Positions 9,117-18,232 of a DNA stretch of 55,066 nucleotides are shown here, piece after piece (within the stretch, counting starts at the first letter, position 1; each line of letters starts with the position of its first letter). The notes below the pieces were generated by a model. That model did no database searches and was not told where the DNA came from. It saw only the letters and a program-made list of their open reading frames with translations. Source of the DNA: Balneolaceae bacterium (GTDB taxonomy: Bacteria > Bacteroidota > Rhodothermia > Balneolales > Balneolaceae); NCBI GenBank assembly GCA_007694095.1, contig RECI01000216.1, positions 1 through 55,066 of the forward strand, in the 5' to 3' direction. The translations under genes and the position numbers were made by a program.

Positions 9117-9311
9117 ATGATGGTTAAGTACTTCCGAGTCTCAACGGTTTATCAAAGCGGTGAATGCTTTAAGGCTGATGATAGGTTATGGAAAAAATAC
9201 CAGCGATCTGTTCCGGAATTAATAGAGTATTCCTATAAAAATTATGGCCTGATTGAGTACCGCAGAGTGAGGAGTTTGGACTGGCCGACTAGAAAATTCA
9301 AATTATATTAA
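9117..9311 (+). CDS. Doubtful 64-residue ORF
   Basis: A short frame with protein-like composition (KADDRLWKKYQRSVPELIEYSYKNYGLIEYRRVRSLDWPTRKF), rich in Tyr, Arg and Lys. It has no recognised domain and no clear ribosome-binding site. It ends 49 bases before the amidohydrolase start and could be a small gene, a gene fragment or chance. Confidence 0.25.
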   Translation: MMVKYFRVSTVYQSGECFKADDRLWKKYQRSVPELIEYSYKNYGLIEYRRVRSLDWPTRKFKLY

Positions 9312-9360
9312 ATAAGATAAATGGTTATTGCCATTTTGCAACATGACAATAAAAGGTGAA

Positions 9361-10413
9361 ATGAAAATAATCGACTGTGATGTGCATGTAAGATGGAAAA
9401 GTATTGATGAGTTAAAACCTTACTTTAAAGAGCCTTGGCTAAGCCGTTTAAAAAGTGGTTATGTCACATATGGCCACAATAACTATTCAAATCCTCACAG
9501 CATATACAGATTAGATGCAAGGCCTCCTGATAATTCAGCTCCGGGTTCTGATCCAAAACACACAGCCACCGATCTTCTGGATAAATATGATATTGATTTT
9601 GCTGTATTGATGGGCGAATCAAGCCATTTGGGAATTTCAAACTTAACAAATATTGACTGGGCAACCGTTGTAGCTTCAGCATATAATGATTGGTTTATAA
9701 ATCACTGGTTTGCAGCAGATAAACGTTTTTTGGGATCCATTATAGTTGCAACACAAGACCCGTATCAGGCAGCAATGGAAATTGAGAGGGTAGGCTCACA
9801 CCCTCAGTTTGTTCAGGTTAGTATGGGAACCGGAGCTACATTTCCTTACGGGAACCGGTTTTATCATCCTATTTACGAAGCTGCTGAAAAAGCAAGTCTA
9901 CCAATCGCAATTCATGCTTTTACTGATGGTGTAGGCACAGCACCATCTCCCACTGCTGCAGGTTATCCAAGTTATTACATAGAATACCACACACTTGGGA
10001 TGCACAGTATTCAAACGCACATGGTAAGCATGATTTGTGAAGGTGTCTTCGAAAAATTTCCCAAACTTAAACTTGTTCTTGTTGAAGGCGGAATTTGCTG
10101 GCTGCCTTCTCTACTTTGGCGACTTGACAAAAATTGGAAAGGACTGCGTGATGAAGTTCCCTGGGTTAAACGAAAACCCAGCGAGTATGCTGCCGAACAT
10201 GTTCGACTTTCGACACAACCATTGGAGGAACCAGCGAATCGCAACCATCTGAAACAAGTGGTTGATATGTTACCATCAGACAAAATGCTTCTTTTTTCGA
10301 GTGATTATCCGCATTGGGATTTTGATGATCCGTTCCAGGTATTCAATGGGTTTTCTGATGAATTTAAATCAAAGGTTTTTTTTGAAAATGCGGCTGAATT
10401 GTACAATCTATGA
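9361..10413 (+). CDS. Amidohydrolase-2 family (ACMSD-like) metal hydrolase
   Basis: Metal-dependent TIM-barrel hydrolase or decarboxylase of the Amidohydro_2 group. The N-terminal MKIIDCDVHVRW holds the DxH metal ligand pair. Later landmarks are IAIHAF, KLVLVEGGICWLPSLLWRLD and FSSDYPHWDFDDP, where the Asp is a likely final metal ligand. The frame is open back to a TTG at 9328, but the ATG at 9361 follows AGGTGA and begins at the family N-terminus. Its stop overlaps the Rieske gene (ATGA), so they are translationally coupled. Breakdown of an aromatic or cyclic compound is plausible but the substrate is unknown. Confidence 0.85.
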   Translation: MKIIDCDVHVRWKSIDELKPYFKEPWLSRLKSGYVTYGHNNYSNPHSIYRLDARPPDNSAPGSDPKHTATDLLDKYDIDFAVLMGESSHLGISNLTNIDWATVVASAYNDWFINHWFAADKRFLGSIIVATQDPYQAAMEIERVGSHPQFVQVSMGTGATFPYGNRFYHPIYEAAEKASLPIAIHAFTDGVGTAPSPTAAGYPSYYIEYHTLGMHSIQTHMVSMICEGVFEKFPKLKLVLVEGGICWLPSLLWRLDKNWKGLRDEVPWVKRKPSEYAAEHVRLSTQPLEEPANRNHLKQVVDMLPSDKMLLFSSDYPHWDFDDPFQVFNGFSDEFKSKVFFENAAELYNL

Positions 10414-10763
10414 GTAAGGAATATGTACCACTAATCCAAACAGGGCAATTAAATCCCGGTGAAAAGAAAATTGTGTTCGTAAAGGGTAAAGAGCTGGGAG
10501 TCTTTAATGTAAGAGGGGAATTTTTTGTAGTTCAAAATATTTGTCCCCATATGGGAGCACCGTTGTGCAAAGGTACTATTTGTGATAAAATTCAGGCAGA
10601 AAAACCGGGCTTATATATAGTTGAACAATCACCGATTTTACGATGTCCATGGCACAGCTGGGAATTTGATCTGAGAACCGGAAAGTCTCTGGTTGACGAT
10701 AAATTGAAAGCCAGGGTTTATGAGGTTATATTAAAAGACGGATACATCTATTGTAGAATTTAG
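10410..10763 (+). CDS. Rieske [2Fe-2S] ferredoxin-like protein
   Basis: 117-residue soluble Rieske protein. Cluster ligands are visible as CPHMG (Cys45, His47) and CPWHSW (Cys79, His82). The insert between the two loops (about 34 residues) is longer than in most Rieske ferredoxins, as in some Rieske proteins of non-heme oxygenase systems. It overlaps the amidohydrolase by four bases, so the two act together, probably as electron carrier and hydrolase of one catabolic step. No oxygenase subunit is in the window. Confidence 0.88.
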   Translation: MSKEYVPLIQTGQLNPGEKKIVFVKGKELGVFNVRGEFFVVQNICPHMGAPLCKGTICDKIQAEKPGLYIVEQSPILRCPWHSWEFDLRTGKSLVDDKLKARVYEVILKDGYIYCRI

Positions 10764-10771
10764 CTTCAATA

Positions 10772-11449
10772 TCATCGTAAGTTCCATCTTTCATTTTCAC
10801 GAATTACTTTACAGGGATTTCCATAGGCAACAACCCCATCGGGAATATTTTTAGTAACAACACTACCCGTGCCAATAAGGCAATTCTTCCCGATAGTAAT
10901 ATTATTTCCCACACATGTTCCTGTTCCAATTTCCGTCCCATCGCCCACTTCAATATGACCTGATAAAACCACCCCGGGATTTAGATTTACAAAATTTCCT
11001 AACTTAACATGGTGGCCAATCGAACTGCCCCTTTTTATTGTAACGCCAAACCCGATTTCGCAAAAAGATGAAACTGCCGACATGGGTTGAAGCATGAAAC
11101 CATGAGAATAAGAGGAACTTTTTGCAAAATAGGAATTTTGATAAATCAGGTTCAGATAACGTTCTTCAGTTATGCAATGATGTTTCTCAAAATAGTGAAA
11201 CAAAATAAATTTGATATGTGAATGCAAAACACCAAAATGGATATTTGGTATATCGTTATGATTGAATTTATAATCACCTGATAATGAAACCTTAAACCTA
11301 TAATCTGAAGAATTCCATGGAAAATCAGTTTTTCCTACCTCAATATTTTTCACCACATCAAAATTTTTGCACTGATATATCTCATTTGCCAAATCAGCAA
11401 TGACTGGAATTGAACTGCCGCAAAATCCTAGAAGTATAATTTTATTCAT
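10772..11449 (-). CDS. NeuD/PglD-like hexapeptide-repeat acyltransferase
   Basis: 225 residues. The N-terminal part (MNKIILLGFCGSSIPVIADL) resembles the nucleotide or sugar-binding start of NeuD/PglD-type O- or N-acetyltransferases. From about residue 120 to 215 there are left-handed beta-helix hexapeptides (IGFGVTIKRGSSIGHHVKLGNFVNLNPGVVLSGHIEVGDGTEIG). VAYGNPCKVI closes the domain, as is usual for acetyl-CoA-dependent sugar acetyltransferases. It converges on the Rieske gene, eight bases apart. It is AT-rich like its neighbours and probably part of the same acquired islet. Confidence 0.78.
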   Translation of the reverse strand: MNKIILLGFCGSSIPVIADLANEIYQCKNFDVVKNIEVGKTDFPWNSSDYRFKVSLSGDYKFNHNDIPNIHFGVLHSHIKFILFHYFEKHHCITEERYLNLIYQNSYFAKSSSYSHGFMLQPMSAVSSFCEIGFGVTIKRGSSIGHHVKLGNFVNLNPGVVLSGHIEVGDGTEIGTGTCVGNNITIGKNCLIGTGSVVTKNIPDGVVAYGNPCKVIRENERWNLR

Positions 11450-11650
11450 TCCTTTATGGTTTATATCAGTTAAATTTATTTTTATAGACGGGCACGGGGC
11501 TTTGCAGAACTCCTGATATATAAGATTATCGTAAAAATATCAATCACTTTTCCCCATTAATTGAAGTACTCCCCATTTATTTTATCATGGGTTAAGGATT
11601 ATTAGATAGAGTTACTGCTGTTGATGCCTAAATATGATTGACGTTTTTAG

Positions 11651-12022
11651 TTAACATGTAACATTTTGGCCGAAGTTAACTTCGACCAAATGTTGACGCG
11701 ATAATCAGAGTGGCCACCCTGATTAAGCTCTTTAACAAATTGATCCGGTGACAATCTGGATGGAAGCTCCCGGTGGGGTTTACTGTGGTTGTACAACCAC
11801 ACCGCTTTGGCAACTCCCCGGCACAGTACCGGTTAGATATCGGTTGTGTAATAAGCCAGGTAGTTGTTCTTTCTTGATCGTACCGTTGACCCGCTCGCAG
11901 TTGGCATTCTGCCAGATATACTGAGCCATGCTATGGGATAACCCCCATCGGGTAAGGTAACTTTTATACTCATCGCTGGTAGATTGGTTTTGAATCCGAA
12001 TCACCCTAAGATATCTTGCCAA
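11651..12022 (-). pseudogene. IS3-type transposase C-terminal remnant
   Basis: Only the end of an rve integrase domain remains. One frame reads TSDEYKSYLTRWGLSHSMAQ...NANCERVNGTIKKEQ. A shifted frame continues with an in-frame stop and then VAKAVWLYNHSKPHRELPSRLSPDQF, the typical IS3 OrfB ending. So there is at least one frameshift and one nonsense codon, and the N-terminal two thirds and the other IS end are missing. It abuts a truncated lipoprotein gene. Confidence 0.8.
11660..11694. repeat. Long imperfect palindrome at the IS remnant end
   Basis: The arms AACATTTTGGCCGAAGTT and AACTTCGACCAAATGTT pair over 17 positions with one bulge and one mismatch, around a perfect CGAAGTTAACTTCG core. 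It lies in the last codons of the transposase remnant. It could be a terminal structure of the element or a terminator-like hairpin. Confidence 0.55.
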
Positions 12023-12296
12023 ACACTTCCCGTTCTGCCTGAGTAGCTAAACTTTGTTGTTGAGTTTCCTGCTCCCCACCGGCAACTGTAAAACTAAAAT
12101 TGCCAATAACTTGTGATCCGGAAAAACTGCCTTCTACATCCCCGCTGATGGTAAAAGTAACCTCGCCGTAATCTTCATCGCCAAATTCATTTACCGGTTT
12201 TGAATCAGAACATGACCAAACAAAAGCAGCGGTAAAAAGCGCAATGAGCAGAATATTTTTCGATGAGTTAAGCATTATAAAACCAATATCTTTCAT
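12006..12296 (-). pseudogene. Lipoprotein paralogue 2, truncated by the IS remnant
   Basis: 96 residues with signal sequence and lipobox (AAFVWSC). The following FTISGDVEGSFSGSQVIGNFSF matches the opening of the 8139 and 12362 lipoproteins in layout. The frame then runs into the transposase remnant and stops, about half the length of its paralogues (185-194 residues). The C-terminal beta domain is lost, so this is probably a disrupted gene, although a short lipoprotein could still be made. Confidence 0.65.
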
Positions 12297-12361
12297 TTGT
12301 TTTATTTGTCTACAATCACTGATGAGTAATAAACAATTGAGATTATTTTTATAAGCTCCAT

Positions 12362-12919
12362 TTACTCATCCAGAACTGCACTGAATGTACCGCTAACGGT
12401 CACCGGATCAACGGGTGTTCCATCGGATAGAGCACCAAGTGATGCCGTAAATTCAAAACTTCCGGTTATGAGATTGCTTGAAACCGATTCGAGAACAAGT
12501 ATCCCGTTGCCACCTGCCAAATCTGAGGTATAATGATGGTCTCCAAAAAATCTACCCCCAAGCCCTCGGTTCACGTAATCTGCCCGGAAATCATCGCTAT
12601 CCAAGTTACCGATGGAATATGTACCGGCTGACGGTATACTCACTCCTCTATCAAAGTCAACTTTCGTTATGTCCACATCAAAATCGTCATCATCATGGCC
12701 ACCCAAAAGAATATTAAAAGCGTGATTTGGATTGGTAAAAAATGCAGCACCGGTATGCTCATCAGTAATCGAACCGGTTACATCAACAACGGCTTTTCCA
12801 ACGCCCATATCTTCATTATCCAGATCGGGACTGTTTGAACTATCCGAACAACCCATTCCTGCTGTCATCACGAGGATGAATACGATAAAAAAACGAATAA
12901 CCTTTTTAATGATTTTCAT
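12362..12919 (-). CDS. Secreted lipoprotein, paralogue family member 3
   Basis: 185 residues, with a signal peptide ending in VMTAGMGC and an acidic linker (SDSSNSPDLDNEDMG). The domain resembles the 8139 protein: AVVDVTGSITDEHTG, GTYSIGNLDSDDFRADY, LITGSFEFTAS and VTVSGTFSAVLDE line up. A highly acidic stretch (GGHDDDDFDVDITKVDFD, about 93-110) could bind calcium, which is speculation. Its ATG overlaps the stop of the upstream 255-residue lipoprotein gene by four bases, so the two are one operon. Confidence 0.75.
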   Translation of the reverse strand: MKIIKKVIRFFIVFILVMTAGMGCSDSSNSPDLDNEDMGVGKAVVDVTGSITDEHTGAAFFTNPNHAFNILLGGHDDDDFDVDITKVDFDRGVSIPSAGTYSIGNLDSDDFRADYVNRGLGGRFFGDHHYTSDLAGGNGILVLESVSSNLITGSFEFTASLGALSDGTPVDPVTVSGTFSAVLDE

Positions 12920-13683
12920 TGCTGGTCACAACTTTCGTCGCATCCATACGGATGGCTTTTAAAATCTTTATCAGCGGTTTTTCCCGCAGGCCATTCGGCG
13001 AGCAAAGAAATTCCTTTGCCATCAACAAATGAGCGGCCGGTACCACTCGGTATAATCCCCCTTATCCCGCTGTTATCAATCATGAATGTACTGTTATAAG
13101 GTTCGGATATTCCATCATCTGTCAGAATACCCGAAAACATGCGAATGCTTTTTACTACACCCTCATCTCTTTCATTCTCCACATATGCAAAAATTGTAAA
13201 GCGGTTTTCCTGGCCGATTATGAAAGCTCTTTCCGAAATTACAGGTTCGTTGTCAGTCTGGGTTGCACGTGTTTCAAAACGGACGGTATAGTTTTCCAGA
13301 TCCTGGTTGCTAAAACGGAAAGTACGGTCGGCCCAGGGAGTTCCCGGTTCATTCCTTTCCTGGTCGCTGGCAACGGTTGACCTGTGAAGCAGTTGTGGCG
13401 CCTTTTCGACTGTGAGTCCTCCTACTGCGATTTCTTCTTCATAAAATGCAAAAAAATCAGGTGGGTTTGCACCACGGTGGATAGGCATGCCGAGTTCATT
13501 TTCTATGGAATTGATCATATCATCACTTAGCAAATCCCTGATTTCGTTTAAAATTCCATCTCTGAATCCGTCTATTTCTTCAGAGTCGTTGCTGTCAGTA
13601 CCACATGAGGTCACTAAAAATGTAAGAATGATCAATGCAGCTCTGACGGCATAGGATCTGAATGTGTCCGGTTTCTGTTCCAT
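12916..13683 (-). CDS. Hypothetical lipoprotein, 255 residues
   Basis: The N-terminal segment ALIILTFLVTSC is a lipoprotein signal with Cys27. The mature protein starts with an acidic linker, then an amphipathic region (IRDLLSDDMINSIENELG). A beta-rich part containing ENRFTIFAYVENERDEG and GIRGIIPSGTGRSFVDGKG follows. The C-terminus has two cysteines (GCDESC). I do not recognise the family. It is first in a short operon with the 12362 lipoprotein. The Ig-like pattern of the paralogue family is not obvious here. Confidence 0.7.
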   Translation of the reverse strand: MEQKPDTFRSYAVRAALIILTFLVTSCGTDSNDSEEIDGFRDGILNEIRDLLSDDMINSIENELGMPIHRGANPPDFFAFYEEEIAVGGLTVEKAPQLLHRSTVASDQERNEPGTPWADRTFRFSNQDLENYTVRFETRATQTDNEPVISERAFIIGQENRFTIFAYVENERDEGVVKSIRMFSGILTDDGISEPYNSTFMIDNSGIRGIIPSGTGRSFVDGKGISLLAEWPAGKTADKDFKSHPYGCDESCDQQ

Positions 13684-13934
13684 ACTTCTGTTTTTTTGGT
13701 TAATTATATGTTTACACTTTCACACACGAAATATGTTATAAAAGTGGCTCACAGAACTGGGATCTTTCTTTACATCGTCTTATGAAATAATGTGTTAATA
13801 CCATATTTTTTTACTGCTTTTTTATAAAGTAGATGCAGTGATTCAATATGATCTCGTTGAAGCAGGGAATCTGACGTTCTGTTTTTTTTACTGATCGATG
13901 CAAACTGAAATTTTTATTGCAGCTAAGTTGACAT

Positions 13935-16757
13935 ATGAATGAGGAAAATTGGAAAATCGCACTTGAAGTCTATGACACCATTGGAGATAACAATCTGGAA
14001 GATTTCACCGCTAAACTTGAAAACCTTTCACTTACAAGGGAAATAAAAGACCTTTTGATTGATTTAAAACGATCAGAAAATGAGGCATCGGATTACTTTG
14101 ATCATTTAAGTGACAGGATATCCAATTATGTTGAACCTCCCGTTCCAAAAAATCTGGGGGTTTGGTCTATTCTAAACCTGATCGACACCGGCGGAATGAG
14201 TTCGGTTTATCTTGCTGAGCGGGATGACGGGCAGTATAAAATGAAGGCGGCTGCTAAATTCATCCATTTTTCGGGTTACAATCCCGCTGTTATAAAGCGC
14301 TTTAAACAGGAAATGCAATTTCTTGCACTTCTCGATCACCCGAACATCACAAGGATAATCGATTCCGGTGTTACAGAGCATGGCATCCCTTGGTTCATTA
14401 TGGAATATGTTGATGGTATGCCTGTTACAAGTTACTGTAATTCCAACAATTTAAACCTGGAAGAACGAATCCGTCTTTTTTTACAAATCTGTGATGCGGT
14501 CCAACATGCCCATAAAAACCTTGTGATTCACAGGGATCTGAAACCATCCAACATTTTTGTGACTCATGATGGTGTTATAAAATTGCTGGATTTTGGCATT
14601 GCAAAAGCTGTTTCACCGGAATTTGAAGCGGCTCCCCCGCTCATGCTGACCCGCGAAAATCAGGCGCTGATGACCCCGGAATATGCTTCACCCGAACAGC
14701 TGGAGGGCAATTCGGTCAATACCGCATCTGATGTCTATTCCCTTGGGGTAATCCTTCATGAATTACTGACGGGTCGCAGGCCTTATCTGTTTGATGAATT
14801 TAGCCAGGTAAAAATGCTCCATTATATGAAGGATAATCCGCTTCAAAGGCCTTCCCTGCTATTTAAACTATCTGAAGAAAAACCTGCTGGTATCATGCAG
14901 GCACGCCTGAGCAGAGAACTGGATGACATTGTGATGACCGCTCTGCGAATTGAACCCGAACGCCGTTATGACTCAGCCGAACAGTTTGGACGAGATCTGA
15001 AGAACTATTTGAAAAATGAGCCGGTAATGGCACGTTTAGACTCCAGGAAGTACCGTGTCCAGAAATTTTTACAGCGAAATAAAACTGCTGCCCTTCTTTC
15101 ATCGCTCATACTTCTGACACTATCCGTTTCCTTATCTGTTATTCTTTGGCAATCTCAGCAAACCCGTATTGAAGCCGAGCAGAGACTGGCTGAATCCGAA
15201 CGGGCAGTCGCCATGAAAGAGTTCATGGTTGAGATGATAACGGCAGCAAATCCGCATGTTCGGCCCGGTGAAACCCCAACCGCGCTGGATTTATTAAATC
15301 AAGGTGCCGATATGGTACAGGAAAAACTAGCCGATCAGCCATCACTTGCCGCTGAAATGCATGCCGTAATTGGAAAGAGTTTTTTTGGCTTAGGCCAGAT
15401 GCAGTATGCTGCCGAACATCTCGAGCACGCCATGAAACTCATCGATGAAGGTGTTGAACTGGATGCGATCACAATTGCTGAAATACATTACTCTTATGCC
15501 TTTACAAGAAATGTTTTCGGAGACTTTGAGGGAGGTTTGCATCTTGCGGAATCAACTGTTAACGACCTTGATCAGATTGAAAATTCGTCTGACCTGCGCA
15601 GCAGCCTCTATCTGGTTATACACGACTCAAAAAGCCTCCTTGGCGACTTCGATGGCGCACATGAAAGTGCCAAACAAGCAGTTGCACTGGCTTGTTCGGA
15701 GACAGATCTCACTACAAACTGTATTGATGCACTTCTGTACCTTAAGGATGCACAATATCACATCGGCCTGTATGAAGAGAGCTTTTCAACCGCGGAACGT
15801 GCCTGGCATCTGACACAAACCCTGCATCAAGGCACTGAACATCCACAGATTATGAACGCCGCAAGAATCTATGCAAATGCTCTATATCAGAGTGCCAGAG
15901 CATTGGAATCGATTCCCATAATTGAAGAAACCCTTGAGCTGGCTGAAAATATTTATGGTGAAATCAGCTTTAATCATGCCGTGATTCTCGACGACCTTGG
16001 CAGGGCATATACCTTTACAGGGCAGCCACATAAAGCTCTTCCTGTATTTCAGCGCATGTGGGATATCGGTACTCAGGCTGAACCCCGGCATTCTATAACC
16101 CCGGTTTGGCTGATTCGCAAACTTCAAACATCCATGGATCTGAAAATGGATGATTTTGCAGAGAATGCCTATTTATCTTATCTGGATTTTATTCCTGAAG
16201 CAGTACCGCAGCGAACACAGGCATTCATTGACCTGCAGCGATTCAGAATACTGGCACAGCGCAAGCCTGGCAGTGTTGAAGCACAGCATCAAATTGAAGG
16301 GATGCTGGCTGAAGCCCGTGAAATGGGCTTTCCGATTCTACACCAGGTATCCTTGTTATTCGCAGCAAACCAGGCAATTGAACGAAAAGATCCTGATACG
16401 GCCGGACTTTTGCTTGATGAATATCAAACCGTATCTGATGGACTATCACAGGGAGATATTCAACCGGTGGTTGAACAGCTTTTACATGCAAGGAGATTTT
16501 TGCTTATGAAAGAGACAGACAACGCCCGGCAGGCGGCAGCAACAGCTATGGAGATCCTGCATTCAATAGGACATGGCAATTACAGCCCATTACTGGCAGA
16601 GGCAAGGGCAGTAAAGGCAGAATCTTATTGCAAGCAGGGTGATCTATCCGCAGGGCGTTCACTTCTGCAGGACTCACTCCTTTACTGGACAGAGGTTGCG
16701 CAGGCAGCTCAAGGAAGTATTGAAATGAAACGCATCGCGAAAAGCTGCGAAGAATAA
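13935..16757 (+). CDS. Membrane Ser/Thr protein kinase with TPR sensor region
   Basis: 940-residue Hanks-type kinase. The kinase domain lies at about 75-360: loop GGMSSVYLAE (86-95), Lys108 in AAKFI, HRDLKPSN (199-206), DFGIAK (219-224) and YASPEQ (250-255). One hydrophobic segment (about 384-404) would span the membrane. About 530 residues rich in Ala, Leu and Glu follow, with repeated TPR-like helical pairs (LGQMQYAAEHLEHAMKLID, LGDFDGAHESAKQAVALA). Unlike PknB it has no PASTA repeats. All catalytic residues are present. The targets are unknown; the divergent lipoprotein operon is the nearest candidate partner. Confidence 0.9.
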   Translation: MNEENWKIALEVYDTIGDNNLEDFTAKLENLSLTREIKDLLIDLKRSENEASDYFDHLSDRISNYVEPPVPKNLGVWSILNLIDTGGMSSVYLAERDDGQYKMKAAAKFIHFSGYNPAVIKRFKQEMQFLALLDHPNITRIIDSGVTEHGIPWFIMEYVDGMPVTSYCNSNNLNLEERIRLFLQICDAVQHAHKNLVIHRDLKPSNIFVTHDGVIKLLDFGIAKAVSPEFEAAPPLMLTRENQALMTPEYASPEQLEGNSVNTASDVYSLGVILHELLTGRRPYLFDEFSQVKMLHYMKDNPLQRPSLLFKLSEEKPAGIMQARLSRELDDIVMTALRIEPERRYDSAEQFGRDLKNYLKNEPVMARLDSRKYRVQKFLQRNKTAALLSSLILLTLSVSLSVILWQSQQTRIEAEQRLAESERAVAMKEFMVEMITAANPHVRPGETPTALDLLNQGADMVQEKLADQPSLAAEMHAVIGKSFFGLGQMQYAAEHLEHAMKLIDEGVELDAITIAEIHYSYAFTRNVFGDFEGGLHLAESTVNDLDQIENSSDLRSSLYLVIHDSKSLLGDFDGAHESAKQAVALACSETDLTTNCIDALLYLKDAQYHIGLYEESFSTAERAWHLTQTLHQGTEHPQIMNAARIYANALYQSARALESIPIIEETLELAENIYGEISFNHAVILDDLGRAYTFTGQPHKALPVFQRMWDIGTQAEPRHSITPVWLIRKLQTSMDLKMDDFAENAYLSYLDFIPEAVPQRTQAFIDLQRFRILAQRKPGSVEAQHQIEGMLAEAREMGFPILHQVSLLFAANQAIERKDPDTAGLLLDEYQTVSDGLSQGDIQPVVEQLLHARRFLLMKETDNARQAAATAMEILHSIGHGNYSPLLAEARAVKAESYCKQGDLSAGRSLLQDSLLYWTEVAQAAQGSIEMKRIAKSCEE

Positions 16758-16775
16758 GAATTCCGGTATTGCGGC

Positions 16776-17966
16776 TTAGTTTACGTGTTTCTTGACGGTT
16801 TCCGCAATAGCATGGAAATTTTCCTGTAAATGCTCCAATTCAATTATCAGAGGCGGCGCAATCCGGATAAGTGAATTGGAATGAAGAGTCCATCCAAGTA
16901 TTATCCCCATGCTGAAACAATCTTTCACAACCTTTGCGGTAAGATCTGAATCCCTGAGCTGCAATCCCAGCATCGCACCGCGCCCGCGCAACTCTGTAAT
17001 ACCACGTCCTTTTAACATTTTTCGGGCGGTACTTTCGATGGCTGCTGCCTTTGCGGCAAAATCTTCAGAAAGCAGAACACTCAGATTGGCATGTGCAGCA
17101 GCACAACTGACCGGGTGCCCGCCAAATGTTGTTACGTGATTCAGGGGCGGATCATACTTGAAAACTTCAAATATCTTGCTTGAAGAGACAAAAGCCCCAA
17201 TCGGCATTCCCCCACCCATCGCTTTGGCAAGGCATAAAATATCGGGTATAACATCGTAGTATTGAAATGCAAAGAGGCTGCCGGTCCTGAAAAAACCGGT
17301 TTGGATTTCATCAAAAATCAAAAGTGCCCCGGCCTGATCGCAATGTTTCCGGACAGCTTTGAGCCACTCTTTTTCGGCTGGTATAATCCCCCCTTCTCCC
17401 TGGATCGGTTCCATTATCACGGCAGCAGTGGAGTCATCAATTTCTTTTAATGCGGCCGGATCGTTAAAATCTATGAAGTGCACATCCGGCAGTAAAGGCT
17501 GGTAGGGATCACGGTAAATATTACGGCCTGTAACACTCAGCGAGCCGTGTGTATCACCGTGGTAGCTGTTGTGGAATGCCACCAGTTTATGCCGGCCGGT
17601 AAACTTTTTTGCAAGTTTCAATGCCCCCTCGATAGCTTCGGTGCCGCTGTTCACAAAATAAACCCGGTCGAGTTGTTCGGGAAGCTGGTCGCAGAGCAGC
17701 TTGGCGAAACGGCTTTGGGGTGCCTGGATAAATTCTCCGTATACCATCACGTGAAGGTGCCTGTCAACCTGGTTTCTGATTGCATTGGTAACAGCAGGGT
17801 GCCTGTGGCCAAGACTGCTTACTGCAATACCGGAAATCAGATCAACATAGCGTTTGCCATCCGTCGTAAAGAGGAAGCAACCTTCTGCACGATCAATCTC
17901 AAGGCCCATCGGATTGTCGCTGGTTTGTGCGATGTGCCTGTAAAAAGATTGAAGATCACTGGCCAT
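16776..17966 (-). CDS. Class III PLP aminotransferase (ornithine/acetylornithine type)
   Basis: 396-residue fold-type I aminotransferase. Hallmarks are LISGIAVSSLGHRHPAV, YFVNSGTEAIEGALKLA, SYHGDTHG, LIFDEIQTGFFRTG and the PLP lysine in CLAKAMGGGMPIGAF. The family converts omega-amino groups of ornithine, acetylornithine, lysine or GABA-like substrates with 2-oxoglutarate. No arginine biosynthesis genes are nearby, so the substrate cannot be assigned. It converges on the kinase gene. Confidence 0.88.
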   Translation of the reverse strand: MASDLQSFYRHIAQTSDNPMGLEIDRAEGCFLFTTDGKRYVDLISGIAVSSLGHRHPAVTNAIRNQVDRHLHVMVYGEFIQAPQSRFAKLLCDQLPEQLDRVYFVNSGTEAIEGALKLAKKFTGRHKLVAFHNSYHGDTHGSLSVTGRNIYRDPYQPLLPDVHFIDFNDPAALKEIDDSTAAVIMEPIQGEGGIIPAEKEWLKAVRKHCDQAGALLIFDEIQTGFFRTGSLFAFQYYDVIPDILCLAKAMGGGMPIGAFVSSSKIFEVFKYDPPLNHVTTFGGHPVSCAAAHANLSVLLSEDFAAKAAAIESTARKMLKGRGITELRGRGAMLGLQLRDSDLTAKVVKDCFSMGIILGWTLHSNSLIRIAPPLIIELEHLQENFHAIAETVKKHVN

Positions 17967-18051
17967 AAGAAGATGTTTTTGGTATTACCACTATTTTAGT
18001 GGATTCGGCTGATATTGGTTTCTCTGGGGTGGAGGTTTAGAGTTTTTAGTT

Positions 18052-18098
18052 TTGTTGAATTGTTGAACTGTTGAATTTTGGAACTGTTGAATTGTGGG
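18052..18098. repeat. Degenerate GTTGAATT tandem repeat
   Basis: Four imperfect copies of (G)TTGAA(T/C)TGTTGAA occur in a row downstream of the Thioredoxin_9-like gene. Similar degenerate runs occur in other gaps of this window. Confidence 0.5.
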
Positions 18099-18157
18099 AT
18101 GGGGATAACTTGATAAATTAAAAAATTGCCAACTGCCACCGGTCAACTCTGAAATGA

Positions 18158-18179
18158 GCCCCGACAGCCTTTTCGGGGC
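18158..18179. repeat. GCCCCGA hairpin
   Basis: GCCCCGA and TCGGGGC form an exact 7-bp stem with an 8-base loop in the gap downstream of the Thioredoxin_9-like gene. It has no clear T tract, so it is listed as a hairpin rather than a terminator. Confidence 0.5.
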
Positions 18180-18232
18180 ACTCTTTCAGGTTTCCCTGAT
18201 CTTTTCACTTTTGCCTTTTCACTTTTCTTATC

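Noticed and set aside
18158-18179. GCCCCGA hairpin as a rho-independent terminator
   Set aside because: No T run follows on either strand, so it is kept only as a hairpin repeat.
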